From DASUMF01 sp040510575 (GTDB lineage: Bacteria; Actinomycetota; Acidimicrobiia; IMCC26256; DASPTH01), in NCBI GenBank assembly GCA_040510575.1, contig JBEVIU010000102.1:1-62273 (forward strand): a DNA stretch of 62,273 nt. Reading direction: 5' to 3'. Numbering within the stretch: the stretch's first letter is position 1; each line of letters starts with the position of its first letter. This document shows, in pieces, positions 8,342-17,900 of this stretch. The notes below the pieces were generated by a model. That model searched no databases and was not told the origin of the DNA. It saw nothing but the letters and a program-made list of their open reading frames with translations. The position numbers and the translations under genes were made by a program.

Positions 8342-8506
8342 GATCGATCCTCGGGTTCCCGTGTGGAGGCGTCGAGATGCTCGTCCCTCGACCGTACCCC
8401 GAAAAGCCGATCGGAAATTGCGGAATGGCACCGTGTTCACGCAACGTTGCCACCGTGGAGCACTCGGCCCAGCTCGTGATGCCCACCGTTGTGATGGAGG
8501 ACACCC

Positions 8507-9295
8507 ATGACCGAGACGACGCCAGCGGCGGTGGACGCGTTCGTGACCGCGCTGCGCGACCCCACCGACGAGCACCGCGCCGACGCCCAAGCGCTCCTGG
8601 CCGATGCCGTCGAGGTGTTCAGCCCCTTCGGTGTCGGTACTGGTGCTGATGCGGGCGCCGCGGCGCTGGCGAACCCCCGTGTGCTCGGCCTCGTACGCGG
8701 CGCCGACTGGTCGACGCCCGAAGGCGCCGACGGGCTGGTCGCCGTGACGGCAACGGCCGCTCCAGGCGCGCCCGTTGGCGGGTTCAAGTTCGCATTCGGT
8801 CTCGACGCCGACGGCAAGATCGATCGGATCGAGCAAGACCTCCTCCCCGGTGGCGCGCGCACGCCCGGTCCGCTCGCGCTCACCGACACCCATGCCGAGT
8901 TGTTGACGAACGCGCTCACCAACGGCACGACACCGATCGTCGCCTACGTCGATGCCGACGGTGTGCCGCACCAGTCGTACCGCGCCACGGTGCAGGTGCT
9001 CGACGACCAGCGCCTCGCGATCTGGATTCGTGATCCCGCCGGAGGCCTGCTCCGGGCGCTCCCCGTGAATCCGAACGTGTCGGTGTTCTACGCCGATCGG
9101 GCCAATGGCATCACACTGCAGTTTGTCGGCCGTGCACACGTCGACGACACCGACGCGGTACGCACGACGGTCTTCGACGCATCGCCGCGTCCCGAACGCG
9201 ACATGGACTGGCGTCGCCGCGGTGTGGCCGTCGTGCTCGACGTCGATCGGGTAGAAGGCCGCGACAGCTCGGGCGTGGTGCTCATGGCGCGCTGA
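8507..9295 (+). CDS. NTF2-like / PPOX split-barrel fusion protein
   Basis: A 262-residue protein from ATG 8507. Residues 1-115 look like a SnoaL/NTF2-like domain (VDAFVTALRD, then DGKIDRIEQDLLP). Residues 125-262 look like a flavin/F420-binding split barrel of the pyridoxamine phosphate oxidase class: LLTNALTNGTTPIVAYVDADGVPHQSYRATVQV, then LLRALPVNPNVSVFYADR and ITLQFVGRAHVDD. The combination suggests an F420- or FMN-dependent reductase with an accessory cone domain, but cofactor and substrate are not determined. Not part of an obvious operon. Confidence 0.75.
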   Translation: MTETTPAAVDAFVTALRDPTDEHRADAQALLADAVEVFSPFGVGTGADAGAAALANPRVLGLVRGADWSTPEGADGLVAVTATAAPGAPVGGFKFAFGLDADGKIDRIEQDLLPGGARTPGPLALTDTHAELLTNALTNGTTPIVAYVDADGVPHQSYRATVQVLDDQRLAIWIRDPAGGLLRALPVNPNVSVFYADRANGITLQFVGRAHVDDTDAVRTTVFDASPRPERDMDWRRRGVAVVLDVDRVEGRDSSGVVLMAR

Positions 9296-9310
9296 GGACG
9301 CAGCATCGGG

Positions 9311-9721
9311 TCAGTCGAGCTCGTGCAGGACGTCGGTCATCTGACTGCGGAACCGGCGTAGCTCGTCGCGGTGCACGATCGAGAGGCGCTCGAGGATCGT
9401 GCGTCCGCGACGGGTGAGCTGGACCCGGTGGCGACGTTGGTCGTCGGGGTCGGTGGTGCGCACGACGAGGTCGGCGGCATCGGCGCGGTCGACGAGCTCG
9501 ACCACCGAGTGGTGACGCAGTTGGAGTGCCTCGGCGAGGTCGCCCACCACCGGCGGCGTGTCGCCGACGTGGCCGCGTACTGCGAGCATCAGCTGGTGCT
9601 GGGCGGGCGTGATGCCGGCGTCGCGCGCAGCGTGCTCGGAGAACCGCTGGAACACGCGCAGGGCGTGACGGAATCGAGCCAGAGTCTGGTACTCGCGGTT
9701 CGACAGGGGCGGCGTCGACAT
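9311..9721 (-). CDS. MarR family transcriptional regulator
   Basis: A 136-residue protein from ATG 9721, one base after the stop of the ClC gene (TGA C ATG), so the pair is translationally coupled. The winged helix-turn-helix is clear: TPAQHQLMLAVRGH, GDLAEALQLRHHSVVELVDRADAADLV and the RTTDPDDQRRHRVQLTRRGRTILERL wing. MarR proteins are dimeric repressors released by small aromatic or oxidative ligands. As the distal gene of the operon it probably regulates its own transcription through the inverted repeat at 11511-11523. Confidence 0.92.
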   Translation of the reverse strand: MSTPPLSNREYQTLARFRHALRVFQRFSEHAARDAGITPAQHQLMLAVRGHVGDTPPVVGDLAEALQLRHHSVVELVDRADAADLVVRTTDPDDQRRHRVQLTRRGRTILERLSIVHRDELRRFRSQMTDVLHELD

Positions 9722-9722
9722 G

Positions 9723-11504
9723 TCACGGTCCTTCCTGATGGCCGTTGCGATGACGCCACGCATGGTGCCAGCCCCGTTGCGGTACCTCAGCTTCGCGATG
9801 GCCCACCCGGGCGCGCAAGATGTCGGTGCGGGTGCAGATGCCGACGACGCGACGATCGTGGTCCAGCACCGCGACGTGGTCGACGCCTTCGTCGACGATG
9901 TGCTCCAGCACCGTCAGCAGGGTGTCGTCAGGCGACACCGCGACCACGTCGGTACTCGCGATCTCGAGTGCCCGTTGCTCGCCGCGAGCATCCGGTCCCA
10001 GGAGATCCTCGCGTGTGACGATGCCGACGCAATGACGTTGGTCGTCGACCATCGGGAAGGCCTGGTGCTCCGTCGCGGCCATCGTCGCGCGAGCGTCCTG
10101 CACCGTCACGGCCGAGGCGAGCACGATCACGGGTGAGGTCATGGCCGTCGACACGAGCGTGGTCGAGAGCTGGTCGGGCGCGTAGTCGCGTGAGACGCGC
10201 AGCCCGCGTCGTGCGAGCTTCTCCGTCATGAGCCCGTCTTCGAGCAGGGCCCCAGCGACGAGGTCGGCGATCACCGCAGCCAACATGATCGGCAAGATCG
10301 CGGCGAAGTCGTGGGTGAGCTCGAACGCGAACACGATGGCGGTGAACACCGCCCGGGTCGACGCGCCGAACGTCGCGGCCATGGCCACGAGCGCGACGGC
10401 GCCGGGGGAGAGGTGCAGGCCCGGCACGATCTCGTCGACGGCGGCGCCGAGCAGCCCACCAAAGGCGCCACTGATCAGGAGGATCGGCGCCAGCGTGCCG
10501 CCCGAGGTGCCCGACCCCAACGCGAACCACCATGCACCGAGCTTCGCCAGCATGAGGACCGCGAGAGTGCCCACCGCCAGCCGATCGGCCAGGACGTCGT
10601 CGATGGCGTCGTATCCGACCCCGAGCGCCCGGGGGACGGCGAGGCCGATGGTGGCGAACACCAGAGCACCGAGCGCGGGGTGCCAGAAGTGCGCGACCGG
10701 CAGGCGGCGAAAGCCGGCCTCGACCAGGAAGAGGCCCTTGCAGATCACGACCGCGAGCAATCCGCACAGCACGCCGACGACGGCGAACACGGGCAGACTC
10801 TCGAGTCCCGCGTAGTCGTGCGGGGGAACGTGGAAGAGGGGGCCGGCGCCGAACAGCGCGACGTGCATCGCGCCGGCCACGCTCGCCGCGGTGATCAGCG
10901 GGACGAGGGCGCGGTTCGAGAATTCGAACAGGAGCAACTCGATCGCGAGCACCACCGCAGCCAACGGTGCGCCGAACGTGGCGGCCATACCTGCGGCGGC
11001 ACCACAGGCGAGCAGAATCTTGCGCTCCGACGGGCTGACGTTGATCCACTGACCGAGCAGTGAGCCGAGCGCGCCGCCGGTCACGATGATCGGCCCCTCC
11101 GCGCCGAACGGGCCGCCGGTGCCGATCGCGACAGCCGCGGACGCCGGCTTCGCCACCGCCGTTCGGGGTGCGATCCGGCTCTGGCGCACCAACACCGCTT
11201 CCATCGCCTCGGGGATCCCGTGGCCCCGGATCACCGGTGACCACTTGGCCAGCAGCGCGACGAACAGTGCACCGATGACCGCGGCCACGAGGAGGGTGCC
11301 GTCGGGATGGAAGTCGGCGAACGACGGCACGCTCCAACCCCAACGATGGAACAGTGCCAGGTTCGTGATGAGCCCGATGAGGTGGAGGAGCACCCACGCC
11401 GCCGCGCCGCCGAGCACGCCGAGCACCGCCGCGAGGCCGGTGAGGAGCAGCACGCGGCCGGCGTGGTGGTGCCGGGCAGGGCGATCGCGTGCGGGGTGTC
11501 CCAT
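9723..11504 (-). CDS. ClC chloride channel/antiporter with C-terminal CBS pair
   Basis: A 593-residue polytopic membrane protein from ATG 11504. ClC signatures are present: VIRGHGIPEAMEAVL, GTGGPFGAEGP (with the gating Glu) and GTSGGTLAPILLISGAFGG. After roughly residue 450 comes a CBS pair (MTSPVIVLASAVTVQDARATM to HCVGIVTREDL, and TDVVAVSPDDTLLTVLEHI to VVGICTRTDIL) that in this family binds adenine nucleotides and tunes transport. It moves chloride, possibly against protons, or another anion; the sequence does not fix which. First gene of a clc-marR operon. Confidence 0.93.
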   Translation of the reverse strand: MGHPARDRPARHHHAGRVLLLTGLAAVLGVLGGAAAWVLLHLIGLITNLALFHRWGWSVPSFADFHPDGTLLVAAVIGALFVALLAKWSPVIRGHGIPEAMEAVLVRQSRIAPRTAVAKPASAAVAIGTGGPFGAEGPIIVTGGALGSLLGQWINVSPSERKILLACGAAAGMAATFGAPLAAVVLAIELLLFEFSNRALVPLITAASVAGAMHVALFGAGPLFHVPPHDYAGLESLPVFAVVGVLCGLLAVVICKGLFLVEAGFRRLPVAHFWHPALGALVFATIGLAVPRALGVGYDAIDDVLADRLAVGTLAVLMLAKLGAWWFALGSGTSGGTLAPILLISGAFGGLLGAAVDEIVPGLHLSPGAVALVAMAATFGASTRAVFTAIVFAFELTHDFAAILPIMLAAVIADLVAGALLEDGLMTEKLARRGLRVSRDYAPDQLSTTLVSTAMTSPVIVLASAVTVQDARATMAATEHQAFPMVDDQRHCVGIVTREDLLGPDARGEQRALEIASTDVVAVSPDDTLLTVLEHIVDEGVDHVAVLDHDRRVVGICTRTDILRARVGHREAEVPQRGWHHAWRHRNGHQEGP

Positions 11505-11510
11505 ATTTCT

Positions 11511-11523
11511 ATCGTACTACGAT
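11511..11523. promoter_or_regulatory. Probable MarR operator upstream of clc-marR
   Basis: ATCGTACTACGAT is a perfect inverted repeat (6-base arms around one base) ending seven bases before the ClC ATG. On the minus strand the right half also supplies a TACGAT -10-like hexamer, with TTCATT 16 bases upstream as a weak -35. A repressor bound here would block transcription of the operon that encodes the MarR protein. The assignment is inferred from position. Confidence 0.5.
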
Positions 11524-11588
11524 GCAACTGGGAATGAAGCGGCGAGCAGCGGCAAAGATGGGTCCCCGCTCGTCGTCAGGAGCTGATC

Positions 11589-12506
11589 GTGGCGTTCGTC
11601 CCCTCAGGAATGCAGCTGGAGATCGCGCTCGGCGCGCAGCGCGCCACGGTCGTCGAGGTCGGCGGTGCGGTTCGTGAGTACACCGACTTCGGCCTCCCGG
11701 TGCTCGATCCGTTCCCGGTCGATGCGATGTGCGACGGCGCGCACGGCACCCCGCTCGTGCCGTGGCCGAACCGCCTCGCCGACGGGCAGTACTCCTGGGA
11801 CGGCGAGTCGTACCAGGTCGCGCTCACCGAGCCCGGGAAGCACAACGCGATCCACGGATTCCTGCGTTGGGCGCCGTGGTCGGTGCGTGCCCACGACGCC
11901 GACCGCGTGGTGATGGGCGCCACCATCCATCCGCACTCCGGCTACCCGTTCGAGCTCGATGTCGTCGTCGAGTACCGGCTCGACGTCGACGGCTTGGTCG
12001 TGACCACGACCGCCACCAACCTGGGCGACCGAGCGCTGCCCTACGCCAACGGCCAGCACCCCTACCTGTCGGCGGGCGACGGGCTGCTCGACGACTGCAC
12101 CCTGGAGTTCACCGCCGCGACCCGCATCGTGACCGACGACGACCGCCAGCTCCCGATTGGCACGGAAGCGGTGGCCGGGACCGACTTCGACTTCTCGACC
12201 CGACGGTCGATCGGCGCGTTCTCGATGGACTTCGCGTTCACCGATGTGGCACGCGACGATGACGGGCGGGCCTGGGTGAGCCTCGGGCGGTCGGATGGCA
12301 CGCGCGCCGAGATCTGGGTCGACGACACCTACCCCTACGTGGAGCTCTACACCGGCGACACCCTCGCGCCGCACCGCCAGCGACGCGGCCTCGGGTCGGA
12401 GCCGATGACGTGTCCGCCCAACGCCTTTGCGACGGGGGAACGGATCATCCGTCTCGAGCCCGGCGCGTCGACGGTCACCGCCTGGGGTGCCCGGCTGGCG
12501 ACCTGA
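11589..12506 (+). CDS. Aldose 1-epimerase (mutarotase) family protein
   Basis: A 305-residue protein from GTG 11589. It has the galactose mutarotase beta-sandwich signatures: TPLVPWPNRLADGQY, HNAIHGFLRW with the conserved His near residue 85, YANGQHPYL with the second His, and YPYVELYTGD ending in LGSEPMTCPPNAF. The enzyme interconverts alpha and beta anomers of hexoses or of sugar phosphates. No sugar operon surrounds it. The family is clear; substrate range is not. Likely cytoplasmic since no signal peptide is visible. Confidence 0.92.
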   Translation: MAFVPSGMQLEIALGAQRATVVEVGGAVREYTDFGLPVLDPFPVDAMCDGAHGTPLVPWPNRLADGQYSWDGESYQVALTEPGKHNAIHGFLRWAPWSVRAHDADRVVMGATIHPHSGYPFELDVVVEYRLDVDGLVVTTTATNLGDRALPYANGQHPYLSAGDGLLDDCTLEFTAATRIVTDDDRQLPIGTEAVAGTDFDFSTRRSIGAFSMDFAFTDVARDDDGRAWVSLGRSDGTRAEIWVDDTYPYVELYTGDTLAPHRQRRGLGSEPMTCPPNAFATGERIIRLEPGASTVTAWGARLAT

Positions 12507-12625
12507 CCGAGGTCGGCAAGGGCGTGGTAGCACCACCTCGCGGCGCCGAGCAGGCCTGCTGGTCGTCGGACGTGTGATCTGCGACAGTGCGGTGTGTCGT
12601 CTGACGCGCTCCCGCGCGTGAGTAC

Positions 12626-14965
12626 GTGATGAGCGCAGTCGTCGACCTCGTCCGTCGACGACTCGCGCGGCGCGCCGGCGCCTGGATCGCGGTCGGGCTC
12701 TTGCTGGGTGCCGGTTTCGGGCTCAGCCTCGCCGCGTTCAACACTGCCCGCCGGACCAGCTCCGCCTACGACCGGATCCTCGTGGCTGCCGATGCGCCCG
12801 ACGCGGCGATCTCGCATTCGTTGCCCACCGCAGAGGCCGACGCTCAGTTCGGTGACCTCGACGGCGTCGTCGGGCAGCGCCACTACACCGGCTACGTCGG
12901 TGCGTTCGACGGGATCGACACTCCGCTGACCGTGTCGTTTCTCGTCCCGGAGCAGCCACGATTTCCGATCGAGCGCCCGACGCTGCGCGAAGGTCGGCTC
13001 CCAGATCCGAATCGTGCCCACGAAGTCATCGTGAACAGCTACTTCGCCGATCGAACGGGCATCGAAGTGGGCGACCGGCTCGACATGACTCTCGTCGCGC
13101 TCGACCAGTCGCGCACCGTGACGGAGCCCGTCAAGGTGGTCGGGATCGGGACCTTCGCCCGAGAGGCGGTGATCGACGAGACCGCCGGGTCGGGCGTGGT
13201 GGTGATGAGCCCGGCCTTTGCACCGTTGCACCGTGACTTCGCCGCGTACGCGAGCACGAACGTCGACCTTGCTCCGAACGTGGACGCGCGTCGCGACCTC
13301 GCACCGCAGGTGACCAAGCTCGGCTTCTCGCTGCAAGAGGCGCGCGCGAGTGAGCAGCAAGCGGTGGGCGAGGCGATGCGGCCCCTGATCGTGATCCTGC
13401 TCGGGCTCGGCGTGTTGGCGTTCGCCGCCACCGCGATCGCGGCGGGGCAGGTCCTGCAACGCGAGCAGGAACGTTGGCGCGCCGACGACGAGACGCTGCA
13501 CCAGCTCGGGATGGTGCGCACGCAGCTCGTGCTCGCAGCCGTGGTGCCGGCCGCGCTGGTCGCGGTGCTCGCGTTGGCGGTCGCCTGGCTCGTGATGGCG
13601 GTCGCGTCACCGCTCGCGCCGGTCGGGCCCCTGCATGATCTCGACCCGGGGCAGGGTTTCACCATCGACCTGAGCGTCGCGCTGCTCGGATCGATCGTGA
13701 TCCTCGCCACGGTGGTCGGGATCGCAGCTGCGCTGGCGTTGCGTCGTCGCGCGGAAGTCACCACGATCGCCAACCCGACCCGATCCGTCGGCGCAGTCAG
13801 CGGCCGACCGGCCGCGGCTGCCGGCCTCGCCCTGGTGTTCAGCGGACCGCGTCGGCGAACCCGACGCAGCGCCGCGCTCGCGACCGCGGCCGTGCTGCTG
13901 GCGGCGGCGGTCGTCACGTTGGTGGTGTCGGCGATCTCGCTGGCGGACAGCCCGTCGCGCTACGGCTTCGACTGGGACGTGCTCGCGCTCAGCGCCTACG
14001 GCGATCAGACCGCCGAGGGGCTGCAGACGACCTTCGCCGACGACCCCGACGTGATCGCCGCCACCGGCTTCACCTCGTCGTCGCTGCTCGTCGACGGGCG
14101 CGCGGTACCGGGCCTCGCCGCGAGCCGCGTGAAGGGCGACCTCGGGCCCACGATCCTGCGTGGTCGCAGCGTGCGGCACGACGACGAGATCGTCGTCGGT
14201 GGCGACACGTTCGACCAGCTGGGCGTCGACCTCGGCGACCGGGTCGAGGTGCAGATCGCGGGCTCGGATTCGACGCAGCCGCTGCGGCTGCGAGTCGTCG
14301 GAGTGGCGACGTTCGCGCCGGTGGCCCAGATCGGGACCGATCAGCCGCGCCTCGGGACCGGTGCACTCCTGCGACGCGCAACGTTCGAACGCCTGGCCGG
14401 CGCCGCTGACGACCGCCCCGAGTGGACCGCGGCGCGGCTGGCGCCGGGTGCTGATCCCGCGGCGTTGATCGCTCGCAATCCGAACGGTGTGCCCGACGCC
14501 CTCCAGATGCGCACGCGATGGTTCACCGACGCGCAGCCTGCGGAGCTCCGCCAGGTCGAGTCGGTACGGTCGCTGCTCTACCTCGCCGTCATCATCAGCG
14601 CGATCCTCGCGCTCGGGCTGATCGGCCACGCGCTCCTGTCGCTCACCCGCGATCGTCGGCGCGAGTTGGCGGTGCTCACCGCGATCGGCTTCACGCGCCG
14701 TCAGCGGGGCGAAGCGGCGGCCTGGCAGGCGGTGCCGCTCGGCGCGTTGGTCACGATCGTGGGGGTACCGCTCGGAATCGTGATCGGGCGGTTCGCGTTC
14801 GGCGTGTTCGCCCGGTCGCTCGCGGTCGACGATCGAACCGCGTTCCCGGCCGGGCTCGCGCTCGCGCTGGTGCTGGGTGCGTTGATCGCGAGCGCCCTCG
14901 GTGCGCTGGTTGCGGCGGGCGTGGCTCGCCGTACGCACACCGCGATCGAGCTACGGAGTGAGTGA
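12626..14965 (+). CDS. FtsX-like ABC transporter permease, no adjacent ATPase
   Basis: A 779-residue membrane protein; GTG 12626 and ATG 12629 are adjacent candidate starts. It begins with one membrane helix (WIAVGLLLGAGFGLSLAAF), then a large extracytoplasmic domain to about residue 245, three helices of an FtsX/MacB-like module (near 255, 300 and 350), a second extracytoplasmic domain, and three C-terminal helices (LLYLAVIISAILALGLIGHALLSLTRDRRRELAVLTAIG and onward). This is the duplicated FtsX architecture of ABC permeases that move lipids or peptides or transmit force. No nucleotide-binding subunit lies beside it. It overlaps lhr tail to tail by 15 bases. Confidence 0.85.
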   Translation: MMSAVVDLVRRRLARRAGAWIAVGLLLGAGFGLSLAAFNTARRTSSAYDRILVAADAPDAAISHSLPTAEADAQFGDLDGVVGQRHYTGYVGAFDGIDTPLTVSFLVPEQPRFPIERPTLREGRLPDPNRAHEVIVNSYFADRTGIEVGDRLDMTLVALDQSRTVTEPVKVVGIGTFAREAVIDETAGSGVVVMSPAFAPLHRDFAAYASTNVDLAPNVDARRDLAPQVTKLGFSLQEARASEQQAVGEAMRPLIVILLGLGVLAFAATAIAAGQVLQREQERWRADDETLHQLGMVRTQLVLAAVVPAALVAVLALAVAWLVMAVASPLAPVGPLHDLDPGQGFTIDLSVALLGSIVILATVVGIAAALALRRRAEVTTIANPTRSVGAVSGRPAAAAGLALVFSGPRRRTRRSAALATAAVLLAAAVVTLVVSAISLADSPSRYGFDWDVLALSAYGDQTAEGLQTTFADDPDVIAATGFTSSSLLVDGRAVPGLAASRVKGDLGPTILRGRSVRHDDEIVVGGDTFDQLGVDLGDRVEVQIAGSDSTQPLRLRVVGVATFAPVAQIGTDQPRLGTGALLRRATFERLAGAADDRPEWTAARLAPGADPAALIARNPNGVPDALQMRTRWFTDAQPAELRQVESVRSLLYLAVIISAILALGLIGHALLSLTRDRRRELAVLTAIGFTRRQRGEAAAWQAVPLGALVTIVGVPLGIVIGRFAFGVFARSLAVDDRTAFPAGLALALVLGALIASALGALVAAGVARRTHTAIELRSE

Positions 14966-17900
14966 CAGCGCGTCGAGCTGGGCGCGATCGATGATCGGCG
15001 TGTCGGCCTGTGCGTCGTTCGTGGGCTCGGGCACGCCGTCGACGTAGACGACCCGGTTGGTGCGCACCGCGGGCACGGTCGCGCCGGGCACGATCAACCC
15101 GGCGAGGTTGAGGGGGTCGGTGCCGTTGACCACCACGCGCTCGCCGCTGCGCTCCGCCTTGCGAACCTGCGCGAGTTGTTCGATGGCTTGCGGTAGCGCG
15201 TACTGCTCGCCGCTGAAGCCCGTGACGAAACGACCGCCACGGACGAGACCGCGATCTTCGAGCCGCCGCAGTGCCCACTGCACGTCGCGCCACGGGATGC
15301 GCAACGAGTCGCGCAGCGCGAGGTCGCGGAACACGACGCCCCACCGGTTGAGAAGTTGTTCGGCGACGGCTTCGGCGAGGTCGTGATGATCGATTCCGCG
15401 GTCGGTGGCGGCATCGGCTGCGTCGCCGGTGTCCGAGACCAACGACCATCGGCCCGCGCCTGCACCCGGGGCACGCGCGCCCCGAAGGAGCCGCGACATG
15501 CGACGGGCGTCGGCCTTGTCGCGGCCGGGCGCGATGCGGGCGCGGATGGCACCGAAGCCATCGGAGGTGAGCAGCCCACGGGCCACGCCGTCCCACAGGC
15601 CGCGCTCGATGTCGTCGGGCAGGCGGTGCGTGACCTCCGCGATCTCCGACGCGAAGCACGCGCCGCGTGCGCGCAGCACTTCGATGATCTCAGCGGTGGC
15701 GCCCACCGTTGGCTCGGGCACGGCGATGCTGTGCCGTGCCGCCGCGAGCAGCCAGTCGAGATCGGAGCGGAACACCACTGCGATGGGCGTGGCCTTCGAT
15801 GGGGCGCCGACCGCGACGTCGGCATCCTCGCGAGCGCGTGGCGCGAGCCGTAGCCACGTGAGCTCGCCGTCGTGGCACAAGCGGTCGAGGGCCGCGGGCT
15901 CGTAGTGGCGAACGCGGCGCGCCAGGAGCTCGGGCTCCCATGCAACTGCGGCAGCTTCGAAGCCCTGCAGCTGCTCGACCGCGGCGAGCAATCCCGCATC
16001 ACCCGCGAGTTGCGTGCCGGGCGCGACGTGTTGCCAGCGCAGGAGGAAGCGCATGAAGTCTTGGGTGGTCGCGGGCTCGACGCTCTGACGGCGGGTGCGC
16101 CGCGAGTAGGAGTGCATGCGGGCGAGGAGGCGCCGTGCCACCCACTCGGTGTCGGTCGCGCCCGCGGTGTAGCGACCCTGGAGCGCGAAGCCTTCCCGTT
16201 CGAGCACCGCGAGGCCGGCCTCGACCCGGCGCGGGGTGATGGTGGTGGCGGTCGCCAGGGTGGCCACGGTGCTGATGCCGATGATCTCGAGCTGCCCGCG
16301 CAGCACCGATGCGATCGCGACCTCGTCGCCACCGAGCGCCGCCTCGGCCGTCGCCACCATCTCCGCCACACACCACAGCTCGCTCCCCTCCGATCGCGAA
16401 CTGGCGTCAAGAGAGCCGAATAGTTCTGCCGAACTGACGCCAGTTCGTTGTTGGGGGGGTTGCAGGTGGACGGCGCGGTTGCGGGCGGTGAGCTCGTCGA
16501 AGAGCGGTTGCCAGTCGGGGCGCGGGCGGGAGAGCACGAGTGACGCGAGGAGATCGTGCAGGTCGTCGGGTTCGGTGGGCTCGGGGGTGATCTCGGAGTG
16601 CACCTGCTCGATGGCGTCGGGGTCGAGCGCGCCGATCGACGCGAGGTCGACGGCCAACCCGCGGCGGAGTTGCACCGCGTTGGTGCGGCGGTTCTGGAAC
16701 TCTTCGTCGTCGAGGAATGCGTAGGGGCGGGCGGTGAGGATCTCGTGCGCGAGCACCGACGGCTCCGTGGTGTCGACGCAGTGCACGCCGACCTCGCCGG
16801 ATTCCATGCGGGCGAGGAGGTCGCGCAGGCCGTCGGCATCCAACGCTTCGTGCAGCGTGTCGGCGATGGTCTGACGCACGAGCACGTGGTCGGGGATCTC
16901 GATCGGGCCGGTCGCGTTCTCCTGGCACGCCGCTGCCTGTGGGAACACCGCGGCCATGAGGTCGTCGGCTTCCATCCGCTGGATCGGCGGTGGGTTCTTG
17001 CGTCCGCCGCGGAAGCGCAACACCATCAGCGACCGGTTGAGGTTCCACCGCCATCTCGCTTGGAACATCGGCGAGTCGAGGATGGCGTGCTCGAGCGTGT
17101 CCTCGACCTGCGAGCTGTGCACGTAGCGCGGCACCTCGCTCAGCACGAAGCTGTGGTGCGGGCCGAGTGAGAGCACGATCGCGTTGTCGGTTGCCGCAGC
17201 CTGCAGCTCGAAGTTGAACGTGCGGCAGAACTTCTTGCGCAGCGCGAGGCCGAGCGCGCGGTTGATGCGCCCGCCGTAGGGGGAGTGCACCACGAGCTGC
17301 ATCCCGCCGGTCTCGTCGAAGAACCGCTCGAACACGAGCAGCTCGCAGGTGGGCATCGCGCCCAGCACGGCGCGCCCGACAGCCAGGTAGTCGACGATGA
17401 GGGTGGCGGCGTCGGTGTCGACCCCCGCGACGTCGATGAGCCACTGCTTGGCGCCGTCGGGATCGCCGGCTTCGAGGAGCTCGTCGACCCGGGCGCGCAA
17501 CGCGGAGACCTCGGCCGACAGCTCGGCGGTGCGCGCCGGCGCCTCACCCATCCAGAAGGGGACGGTCGGTGGCGCGTCGCCCGCGTCGCGCACGCGCACC
17601 ACTCCCGACTCGATCCGCCGGATCTGCCACGAGTGGGTGCCGAGCAGGAAGATGTCGCCCGCCATCGACTCGACGGCCCAGTCTTCGTTGACCGTGCCGA
17701 TGAAGGTGTCGTCGGGCTCGGCGACCACGCGGTAGTCGCCGTTCTCCGGGATGGCGCCGCCGGAGGTGACGGCCGCGAGCCTCGCTCCCTTGCGACCGCG
17801 CAGCTCGCCGTTGACGGTGTCGTGGTGCACGTAGGAGCCACGCCGGCCGCGGCCCGTTTCGATGCCGTTGCTCACGAGGTCGAGCACCTCGTCGAACTGC

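Noticed and set aside
10311..11063. 250-codon plus-strand frame rich in Glu, Arg and His
   Set aside because: Antisense to the ClC gene, composition typical of a shadow, no family features.
13607..14938. 443-codon minus-strand frame
   Set aside because: Antisense to the FtsX-like permease, which has clear membrane helices and start; shadow composition.
16397..16447. Sequencing error or frameshift in lhr at the lower-GC patch
   Set aside because: The segment is exactly 51 bases, keeps the frame, contains no stop and has perfect palindromic arms, so an inserted element explains it better.
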